From: Parelaphostrongylus tenuis
Taxonomy: Eukaryota > Nematoda > Chromadorea > Rhabditida > Metastrongylidae
Direction: 5' to 3'
DNA length: 64,000 nt
NCBI GenBank assembly: GCA_019055375.1
Contig: JAHQIW010000843.1
Coordinates: forward strand, 45,906-109,905
Position 1 is the stretch's first letter. The number at the start of each line of letters is the position of its first letter. A program made the position numbers and the translations under genes. The notes below the pieces were generated by a model that saw nothing but the letters and a program-made list of their open reading frames with translations, was not told the DNA's origin and did not search any database. Of this stretch, positions 37,201 to 49,200 are shown piece by piece.

Positions 37201-40200
37201 ATCAATGAAATGTAAACTAACATCATAAGCATTTTCGGGAATCAACATGAGTTGCCTTTCCGGGCTAAACCCCAGTCGATCTACTTGATGGAGGTCGTAA
37301 CAATTTGTCCATCCTGATCCAAATATGTTGAAACTTTTCGAGAAGACGTCGTTATATAACAATCCAGTATAGATTGAAAAAGCCCCATCAAAAAAATGAC
37401 GTATCGGCCTCCGAAAAACGTTTGAAAGATCTAAATTGCTTATACAAATAGATTAGAAAGAAGAAGAGTAAGAATGTTCGCTACCTCATCTTTGATACGC
37501 GCGGCTTCGAGTTGCTTCTCCTTTAAAATGAAGAAAAGAGCAGCGAGGAGCATTATAACGCCATGACCGAGATCACCAAACATCACAGCGAAAAGAAACG
37601 GAAATGAGATCATCGTATATGGAGCTAAATACGGAAACTATTCATTATTTTGCATAAACAGTTGACATAAACCAGCGTTGAGTTCAAAACAAACAACGAA
37701 AAGGATAATAAAGGAGGAATACACTTATTTGGGTATAAAGATCTAGTGAAAACCACACCAGGATTGATCTCCCGATAGGTTGCAACTCCGTATGCATCAA
37801 CAATGTTCTGAAAGCCCCTTGTGAATTTGTTCGTTTTGTGGTACGTGGGTGGTGCTTCGTTTGTCTCCATCCGATTCAAAATCGATGGTACTTGACTTCC
37901 GCTTTCTTCCTTAAGGAGAATAAATTAGTAAGCACAGCCTATTTCTCATTTTGAGCTCGAAACTCGTACCGTTCCTCTCTTCAAAGCCATTTTGATACGT
38001 TTCTAATTCAGTAACTGGACACCAACATTCAGCGATTAAACATTTCTGCAAACAGTCAAACTTTTACATTATAATAACGGCAATTTTTCGTTATCCGCCC
38101 CTAGGTCGAACCCTCGCGAAAAACGTATTTTTCGGTTGTTTTCGAAGTTTGAGTAGTCATTCGATAGCTTAAATCTGGAAAAACTCGAACATGTACCTTA
38201 CTTTTAGGATGGTCTTCCTGGTGCGCTGCAATCAAACGTTTCTCGTTGAACAAAACTTTTTCTTCAAACTTTTAGTGATTATTCGGTGCTTCTCGACAAC
38301 ACTAACAATGTAATTGATTTTCATAAAGACTTTTTGAAGCGCTGTAACAGCCGAAAGAAAATTGAGTTTCGCAAATTTGGATTACTTTCGTTATCCACCC
38401 TTTTTCGACTCTCTCTGAAAAACCCAGTTTGATTTTTCTCAATCTTGACAATTATCTAATGGCTCAAGTCTCAAAATTTCAATGGTGCGTTTTACTTAAA
38501 TATAACTTCATTATTGAGCTGTAAGAGCCGAAAAAGCTATGTTTTCCACTCGAACATTTCTTGCTGAACAAAGTGTTTCGTTTGCACTTCTAACAATCAC
38601 TCGATGCTCAAATCTCCACGATTTCAATGATGAATCAGGCTTTTGGAAAAGACCTTTTGGTGCGTTGTAGCAGTCAAAAGAAAGTTAAGTGTCGCGCGCG
38701 CAACGCCAAACCAGTGGATAAGATTTGGCAACATTGCCACTACAACATAGCGCTTTTACGTGCAAAACTCAACTTGCTTTTGATTGTTAGAGCGCACTAA
38801 GAACTCCCTTTCAAAAAATAAAGACGTCATTGAATTTGTCGAGATTACGCTATCGAGTAGTTCTTGAAATTCGTAGGATGCAACATAAGCCATTTGAAAA
38901 AGTATATTTTGAACTTTTTTAGGACTTGAGCTATCGATGGACTGTTCAAACATTATAAACAACCAAATAATGTTTTTTCCGGAGAGCTGGAACTGAGGGC
39001 GGATAACGGAGAAGTACCATAGTAACATATGCACTAAGTTACATTTGACTGGATAAGGAGCCCTCTTAATGCTTAAAAAATCGAGATTTGTCTTGGGATG
39101 TACGTCTGAAACCTACGTGAGTTACGTCGATGTTGAACAAGTTCAAAGTGTGATAGATAGATTTGATCTTGCGTACTTTTGTCAACCACATACGGACATT
39201 CTTCGATGCAGCAACCTGAAATGATAGATCAGAGAATTATAAAGTAAGCATGATGTTTGCCTAGTCTCATAGAACGATGTCAATCTCACAAGCACTCTAT
39301 GGCGGTGATCCTGTGTTTGTCCTAAGACGGTCTTCAAATCTTCAATCCTTGTCATCACACCGATCGACATTTCACGACGTTCTTGTGGTGTGTCGGGACA
39401 GGGATACAGAGTTGCGCGAAAACTGCAATCTACTTCACATAATCTCTCCATTGATAGCTACAGAAAAGTAAAAATGCCTGTTAATTCAAAGCAATATTCC
39501 AAAATTAATTTTTGAGTGAACATGAAGGCAGATAATGTAGCTATAGCTCTTGGTGTTGATCAATACCTGAGGGATGCGCCATGCATTAGTCTTCATCTCT
39601 CAGGATATGAATGCATATTTGGCCTCTCCAATGACTCGTGGTGACCTACTGACGTATCGAGTCAGTGTTGCTATCCTGCCACAAAAATCCAGTACCAAAT
39701 CACCGACCCCGAGGGATACAGGCCTGGTGAGCTTTGAGTGTGGGTTCGAACCACTAACCACCGACTGATCGACCACGTGGGCATTATGTAATAACTCCCA
39801 GGATTGACGATCTATTAACGTTGGCATAATTAGGAATGAAACAATAGTTTTTTCCTGACAAGCAGTTCCGAACTGGCAATAATAGTGTTTATTGAATACT
39901 AGCAATGCAGTACAATACACAGTACAGTAATGCAGTGCAACAGTACAGTATAATAATATAGTGGCTAATTTTACTACAAGTATCGCCTTTTCTTGGGAGC
40001 CTGGAAAGGTCAAACTGATTTGCAATCCCCTCAGTCAAACTCCCCATAAGTTCGGCACAAGACGTAAGGAATTAATTTTGTCGCATAGTAATAAGCTTCA
40101 TTTTAGAATTCAAAGTTCAGATGTTTCAAGATCTCCAATTATTCAATGGAGACTGGCTGCTTAGAGTCAGTGCATAAGTAAGGCTGAGAAAATACTCTTC

Positions 40201-43200
40201 TAAAGCGGGGAAGATACACTTCCTCAACCGGAAACACTGGGAAGAAACAGTTTAGCTATATATAGCTATACACTATACGTAGTAAAGGCCCAAAAATGCG
40301 CAAAAAGGAGTGCCTCGTAATCACGCGTGACTTTACATCATAGCTAGGACTAGTCTTACCAGCCTGAGTCAGGCACAGCCTTAGTTAACCTTTGAGGGAC
40401 GACGTCTACCAGCCGAGTTACAAGATTGTTTGAACGTCTTTCTCACTGGGCAAAACTTAGATCTATTATTCAAAAGCTTAATTTATGCGATCTTAAAGAT
40501 ATACTTGATTTCTACAAAAGGCTTTTAATTAAGTTGTGGTAGAAAAAAAAACGTTTCACGCTCAGTTTGCTTCATTTGCTCGTCTAGGGCTTCGATATGG
40601 CTCAAAGTTGACAGCCTAGCCATTTGATAGCCCAAATCTCAAAAATTTTGATGACGTACTTCGCTTTTTTTCAAAGGTTATCACAAAGCGCTGTAAAAAG
40701 CAAAAAAAAAGATTGCATTTCACGCCCAAAATTTTACCCTGCCGCTCGGACGTGATAGCTAATTTATTGGTAATTATAGGTGAAGTTTATAGTCAGAGGT
40801 ATCTTATCGTTACATAAAGGATGGAATATTATGAATGAACCTTTTACAAAGGCTTTACTGATAAAAGAGCGACTACTTGTCTCGAAAGTCTTCATTTCTT
40901 TAGCGGTATTACCACAACTTTGTGAAAAAATAAATAAGCTCTTAACCTTTACTGTGCATTTGTACCACTTGCCATGAAAGAACGTAGCTTGCAAGCAAAT
41001 CCTCTGCAACTGAGCACCTCTCATTGAAGTCTATGTGGAGATATTGTAGTCCGTAGCTGGAATAAGTGTCGAAAGAGCGCGCGTTCGTCGTTGCAGAGAA
41101 TACGGTGCTTCCCTAACAGCACCCATTTACAAAGAAAACTCGATCTTTATTCTTTTCACATATTTTAGCAGGCGTTCGATGGCTTAGATCTCTGAAATTT
41201 AAAGAATGTGTTTTAATTTTTTGAAACTTTTGTATATTACGTTTGTAACAGTAAAAAGGAAATGTTGTTCCACACTCTAACATTTTTCTATGAACAAAGC
41301 ATTTCAAAAAGTTCGGTAATTAATCGATGACACAAATTTCGACAAATTTTGTGATGTACTTGATATACTTGGATACTTTTCGCTGAGGACAGCCTTTCTC
41401 TCAGCTTTTCAAAAACTAATAGGCTCGGTTTTTGAAACAGACACTTTGATGCGGTTACAGCCAAAAGAATATTGGGTTTTGCACTCGGCTCCGTGTCGAC
41501 CGCACTGTGCAGTTCACACGCGGCTTGCGATGCGCGCCGAGTGCTGGACCCAGCATTCCTTTAGCTGTAACAAGGCAAAAGATTAAGTTTTCTGGAAAAA
41601 ACTATGAATATTATCTGAAATTTTGAGATTTTTGACATCGCATGGTCAAAGAAAATCTTTGAGAAAAGCTGTGTCCCGGCGAAAAGTACCTTGATATGCA
41701 ACACAATTCTACTTTTACCGCTACAAGGCGCGAAGAGATTTCTGCGAAATCCATCTAAATACCGGTGCAAAGTATGCGCCGCATGTGAAATGCAATTTAA
41801 TTAGTGTTGTAGTGCAACAAAAAAAATTTTTTTTGAAAAACAAAAAGCATTGTTAAGTTTGTCAAAATTTGTGCTATCGATTAACTACTGAGTTTTTAGG
41901 GAAAACCTTAGCTCAGCGAAAAATGCTTCAGATTGAAATAAAATTTTATTTTTACCGTTAAAACGTAATACTAAGGCCATTCAAAAAATGGAATATACCG
42001 CTCAGATTCTCGACATTTGAGCTATTGAATAATTACTGAAATGTAGAAAGAGCAAAATAAACGTTTTTTCAAGGATATGGTGCGAAAAAAGGAAAGTAGC
42101 GATCACTTCTAGGAAGACACATATTTCTGGCCAATAGTTTGCACAATGAAAATGTTCCTAGCCTTTTATTCAAACACGATTGTCTCTTCACTTAATAATT
42201 CCTCCACTATCCTTGAGTTCCCAACTCTTTCTCACATACATCAGCTCTAAATAATGGGAAATAAACGAATCACTGATGTAAACTTAGTTATGGTGGGAGT
42301 TATACCGATGAACCGATATCGCATACAGCATGCATCATTATTTTTGATTTACTTTTTTTTCTTAATTCTACTTGCTATGAAAGTTCTTCGGTCTTGTATA
42401 AAACCAAGGTAGATCAAAAGTAGAAACTTTCTATTGTGATATTATTTGCACAGTTCAATACAATTGACTGACTGATTGCCAAACTCGGAAAGATTCCATA
42501 GTAAAGCAGCATTTTTTCTCTATATGCGACAGTTCATATTTGAACCAAAGCATATCAGTGAGTAGAAAAATCTTCTTCTAGTCAAGCAATTTAAAAAATT
42601 CCAAGAATTTTTGCAAAACGGAGGAAGAAATCTTTATAAACAACGAAAGTCGCGCAATTGGCTCTGCGCACATCGATTTCTATAGCCGTCCTTTAGGGTT
42701 TAAGCACTGACTCTAAGCGGCTGGTCTCCAATGAATAATTGGAGGACCTAAGACATCAAAATGGTGAATGATCTGCAATGAAGCTCTTTAATAGGCAATC
42801 CAAAATTTATTCCTTACGTTTTCTGCCGGGGTTATGGAGATGTTTGACTAAGCGGACTGCAAATCAACTTGACTTTTCCAGGCTCTCAAGGCGAGACTCG
42901 TCGAATCGTTAGCCACTGTATTATTAAGTTATACTGTTGTACTGCATTACTGTACTGTATTACTATACTGCATTACTAATACTCATTAAATACTAGTATT
43001 ATCGACCTCGGAACTGTTTATCAGGAAAAAAACCATATCGTAGAGTACCTGTAGCCATTGGGCCACATGAGCTCTGAAGGTACACTTGTGAAGAAATAAA
43101 CAAACCAAATACAACGCACCCTTCACAAATCTTTTTCACTTTCGACTTGAGTTGATCTCCTTGAAAGAATATAATAAAGACCGTTTATTTACCGGTTCTC

Positions 43201-46200
43201 CCTAAAAACGAAGACCTCATTAGACATATTTGGAATAATTCAATAACTATGTCTGAAACAGAATTTATGTCAAACTTCATTAGATGTGCTGGTATGATGA
43301 GCCACGCAGTCTTCAATGGCTAACGTATTGCACTCGATAGGAGCTAATTTTCAAATGTAACATTTGAGTATATTTCGGCAGACGCTAGTGGTGAGAACAA
43401 ATTCCAAACTTCACACACACAGTGTAGCACGTCTTCCATTTCCACACTTTCTCTCATTACTCGCCATCACATTCAGTGTGGGGGTTTCAGCGCATTTGAC
43501 CTCTTTCCTTCCATTCGTCATCCAAGAAATATATCAAAACTTTGCATATTGTTTCGGTTACTATTCAAGGAATGTTGTGGATTGCTGATCGAGACTATTC
43601 TTGTTGCTAAGGACTAGCGCAGGCATACGGTCTTCGTGCAAGCTTGCGAGAGAGCGTTGGGAGGTACTACGTAATGTATTATATCACCGAACATAATTTT
43701 AGCAGTGGTAAAATCAAAACTTTGCATTAACGACCTTGGGTCCGCTCATCACAAAAACAATTCTTTCTACCTCATATCCATATTAACAAATCTGCGATCT
43801 CGCGTAACGAATCAAATGCAGACTCTCGAAAGCGTTTCGTAGAAAACACATAGAAGTAAAAGTCATTTTCGACGAATGTTTCGTCTACTACATAAAGTAG
43901 CAGTTTTTTTCTGCAGCAGAACTTCATTGCCACAATTGCTGCATTAAATCTACAGCATCCCCATCACAAATGTTGCATAGCATGTGATATGAAGCTCGAG
44001 GTTATTTCCTACACATAGAAATCTCCCACTCCTTCCAGAATAAACACTAACAGGACAAATTTCGCCACAGTAGCAACCACCGCAGTGACTCGTTACTAGT
44101 AAATGAATTTGTTAATATGAAAATCAATAACATTTTCCTATGCATCTAAGATGAGTACTGTTAAGTCTTCAACTCCAGTTTATAAGCACACGTCAAGAGA
44201 ATTTTGCATTTAGCTCTCCGATTTCACGTTTCTTGTGTATACTCTATTCAGGGGCAACGGTCTCTTATAGTGTCAAACAACGTGACAAGAACTTCTATAC
44301 TAAGAAGTTACCCGTAAGTTGTTGAGAACGGGAGGAAAATTTTCTTAGATGATATCTTATGTGATATGTGTTAGATATGGTGTCTACTGAATACAAAAAG
44401 AATAGCCCAAATTTTTTGCTGGACAAAGCAAACCAGGAAGAAGAAAATGCACTGAAACCAATACATGTGGGTCCGCTCTGCCTCATAACTGACGCAAATC
44501 AACTTATATAGTCGTGCAAGTGTTGAAAAGCACTATGTTTGTATTACATAATCAGCGTATCAGTAACTTACCGTCACCGTGTCGTTGAGGACATCGTCAA
44601 TTTCTGAAGTGCGCAAAAACACATTACCACGGCAAGCACGCCAAAGAAGACGCTCAAACGCCGGAAGACGTTCCCGACGAATAACTCCAGCAACGAAACT
44701 AAATCTCATAGATATCGCACAGTATCTGAGAGATCGTTTAAATAGAAATTCATTCTCATAGTTTGAATTTTAGCAATGAAATTACGAACGTTGATCTTGC
44801 AATCCAACACTCCCACAACCACAAAAATTTGGATACTTCTGCTCCTATCACGAACAACACAATGCCATTTCAACTTTTAGCGACAATACATTCAACGACA
44901 CATCTCTACTATCAAAATACAACATCCCGTCCGCATACCGTAACTGGACCTTCAGTGGTGCGCTGTCGTGATGTTGCATTGTTCTTGCATGCTGAGCGTC
45001 CTCTTCAGAAGCGGTCAGTAGCTCTTCGTGCTATAGAACCACAACAATACACTATTGTCTTTATAATCTCCTTGATAACAACTACACAATAACAACATTG
45101 AATTCCTGCGTACTGACAAAACCTAGAAGAAAAGTGCCCAATTATAGTTGAAGGATTCACAAATCACATCTCCACAAAACATGGAGACAGTGAGCGTTGA
45201 GTTAACTTAAATCCACATCACTTTTCAGAATGGGCATCGCATTCAAAAGAAAGAAATCTGTCACTTGCAATTCAATGCTGATCATGGAAAGGATGCCTCC
45301 GCTGAAATCATGCACAGTGTGCTCAAGACGGTGACAGGAGGAACTGCTAAACACATGCAGCAAACGCCAAGCGTTAGCAAGCACACGGACGTCATAACTT
45401 TGGTGATACGTAAAGCATGAAGAACAAAACTGAGGACAGTGAACTTGCTGATGCTCGATATTATATCTACACTGAAAAGACGAACTCGACGCCAACTTAG
45501 ACCAACCCAAAGTTATGAAAAAGTGGGCCCGTAGTCTGTGCAGGAGCACTGGGCGCTGATGTAAGTTCCACCGTCTCCGATTCGTCAGTAGTAGGCACCA
45601 TCGCATCTACTTCAGCCTGTGTTGAGAAAAGTAAAAACTAGACTTTTAGTAGCGCTGAGATTATTTTTAAGAAAAGAGAAGCACGTCTAATGATTAAATG
45701 ACAAGAGTAAGGTACACAAAAGACATTGTATACTACTCTACCTGGTGTACGGTTAGGTAGCGTTACATACACATAGCACCGAGTATTACGATCACAATAA
45801 AAATAATAGCTTTCTTGTTAGAAGGTTGAAACTATCCAAAAAAAGCAAAAAGTTCAGAACATAGGTGATAACGCCATAGGTCTAAACAAGATGGCTATCT
45901 AGCAAATCCAAATGAGAATACACAGAAGACAACATATGGGCTATAAGCACTGACACATTCGCGACGAGCTCTAAATGCTCGTGGTATATCTATAGAGAAC
46001 GCCTAATTTCTCGTCTAACTTCCTATGACTTCGACTGAGGTCACACCGCCAACACTGCGATGCAATTTGAAAGCTTCGCCCAATTTTTATTACACACTAA
46101 CGTTTTGCTTTGCGCTTTAAGAAGAAGTTGTGGGCCACTCATATTAAGCAGGCTCTATATTCTATCAAATAGCCCTCCTTTCATATTTATAGTGCATATA

Positions 46201-49200
46201 CAACCACCGTATGAACTGAACAGAAACTCGTTTTACTACTCAATCATATGGTGTTAGCATTTAATGAAGTTGCATAAGTTCCGCAAGAGAAAATATGACC
46301 ATTATCTTTTATTTTAGATATCCTTGGTTCCGAACAACATCCAGAAGTTACGTGGCGATTATAAACTAGGAAACAATGAAATGTTTAGCAAAAAAGTTGT
46401 AGAAACACTGAACGCTAGGTCAGGCCATGGAAACAGAAGTATTTTTGCGTTCCCTCACTAGCCACACACTCTTCATCAACAAAAGTTTCCGCCGAAAATG
46501 AGGAATGACAAGGAGGACACACCTCTCTGGAAGAGATGCAGCTCCACATACGCCTTGGTTAAGCTATTAACCCTTACGGTACTGTGGACTCACGGCCTCT
46601 TCGTCCACGGTCCCTTGAGGGTTATGATTACAAGGAGAGTGGGAAAGAGATTTTGCGCATCAAAATGATCCACGAGGAAAAATAACGCCATAGAGGTCAT
46701 ACCGGCCACTTTGCCCAACCATAAACGACCATCACAGAGACTATGTCGTTACAAATAAAGAACTTGTCCTGCTTCAGGAAAAGTATCTGATGATACTTCT
46801 TTCGCTCTTTTGTTTTGAACTGAACATATGAAACATTCGAAAAAAAAAACAAACATCAGAAGACAACACTTCGACACTGTTGTGGATGTGTTGGATGCAC
46901 TAAGCTCATCTGAAATCAACATTCAAACTCATCATGCCATGCGGATTTTAAGACTCGTAAATAATTTTGAACAGTCCACGCCTGAAGGGCAAGCTGCGAT
47001 ATTATTACGCCACTTTCTTAGGAAGATGAATATCTAGGAAGAAAAGCTGGCCGCCAAGGAATGAGGCTTGAAAAATATTGACATGAAGCAAATTGCTTGA
47101 AAGTTTTGATTAGAATACTGTTCTTACGTGGTGTCTACCTACCCCAGTCTTAGCATCGTCAGTGACAGACTCATTCCATAAGACGATTCTTCTTCAGCAG
47201 TCAGAATCAGCGGTTCTTGCTCTCCAGAAAGGGTCCTCCTGGTGGTTTCGCCAAAACGACGCCGATCGTGTTCCACCTCACAAATCACGACAATCATACA
47301 CAGTCGTGACGACCGCAAAAAATATGACTTCATAGTGCCTTGAAACGTTTGACCAACGAAGACAGTAAATAATTGGTTCAGAAACATTGGCCGCTTCGTA
47401 TGTAATTATGAATTTTACAAGTATTTCGCTTTCAGACACTTAAATACGCCCATATAGCGCGTAGGTATTCACCACTTCGTCAATTCGGGCATATACATAT
47501 ACAACTTAATAATGTACACTCACAATAACTTTGAGTATTTCGAATAAAGCTCGCAAAGTCACAAGTTTGTGTGCGTTCTATTTCACGCGATAAACGCTGC
47601 ACTTACTACCGTAGAAGCGACTCAAAATGATTTCAGACATAATCCAAAAAAATGCATCTGCACTTGATGGTGTTTGAAAAGATACGTCTGAAAAACGTTG
47701 AGCTTTTAATAGCGAAGAAGGTCGTGAACACCAGTTGATTGATCTAATGGAAATAAATATAAAAAAAAACTTTTAAGAAAAAACTTGTCTAAAAAACTCT
47801 TCTACTCAATCTGTGTTATGCCAATGACATCGAAAAAAAAAGAAAAGTTAGGTAAGTGAAGCCACACGAAATCTACAATTTTAAAGAAAAAGACTATAGC
47901 TACAAAATGTGTTAAAAACTTTTTTTCGACGATACAAATGGGCCTCCTTCTTCGAGGGCGTCGTAAGTAGGAATGAAAATCGAGGCTGGTCGAGGATTGT
48001 CGTTGTATTACTCATTCAAATCAACATGGAGGTCATAACGCCAATTTAAGGGCAAAATTTCACCGAAGGAAGTGTCCCGAAATCTAGTCAGCCTGTTATG
48101 GATAAAACAGATTTTATAATTACGGCCAATAAGATTTGAAAAGTGAGTTTGATTTAGACGAATAATCATGTTCATTTGAAATAAACTGTAGAATGTCACT
48201 GATTACTTCGGAAATCAGCCTATGTTCGTGCACCAGTCATAAACGAAAGACACTTATCAAAGTCTCATGTCTGGTCAAGGCCACTCAAAGTTCTCAATAT
48301 TCGAAACTATTAGGTTTGAGATGTCAATAACTTCAGTACTAGTGAGATAATTGTTCAACAAATTCGCCAAAGTCCTACTGCACTGAGATAGAATCTCATC
48401 TTAGAATAGAATCTCATAGAACTTTTACCTTTGAACATATATTCAATCAGAAATGATTACAAGAAAAATGAAATGATTATAACTATAGTAACTCTTGCTT
48501 ATTCGATCATTTTAACATGAGGTTTTACATCATGCGGTGCTTCAAAATAAAAACTCATGCAGTGGGCCTTAGGGCACAGAAAGATAAAATACTCTACATG
48601 CATAGTTGGTGGTTTCGTGGAAACTTCTTTTCAGTAAAACTACGACCTCGTATTTTGTGACGCATACAGAAATACAACTAAGGCCTACACACACTAGCCA
48701 ATCCTACAACCAAAATGTGCATTAGCTTGTAAAGTAAAGTAAAGCTTGCATAATAAAAGTGCAACAACAAAAATCTACCACCTATATAAGAAAGTTATTC
48801 ATCCCAAAAATAACCCATTTGCTTCGATACCTTACCTAAGGCCATTATCGGACATGTAGGGTTGTTGCAAAAAATGAAACATTCAAAACATTGGTTCATT
48901 CAAAACAAACAAAATTTTGAGCGGGTCTGTAAAAAAGCAGTCGATAGCTTAAGTATAGTTCATTTTAAAAGCCGTAAGCTCGACTGCCGGTCACCACAAA
49001 GTCAGGTAATACCATCATCCTACTTTGGGTGCTTAATTTTAGTCGGCGTCGGTTCCTTTAGAGGATTATTTCACCTCAAGGGATCGACGGAACCGAGGGA
49101 GGGTGCTACTGATGAGTCCCAATAGGACGAAATAGGCGCCTATATAGCACTAGACCTATGGCTCAAAATATGTCATATCCTTATCAGATTAAATCATTTT

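Noticed and set aside
45228..45420. Plus-strand open frame after TTTTCAG ([13 protein letters not shown]...)
   Set aside because: No family recognised, opposite to unc-32 and between two of its alternative exons; a single frame of this length is not enough.
46828..47037. Plus-strand 69-codon open frame ending [13 protein letters not shown]
   Set aside because: Lies in a unc-32 intron on the other strand, no start context or splice partners, no recognised family.
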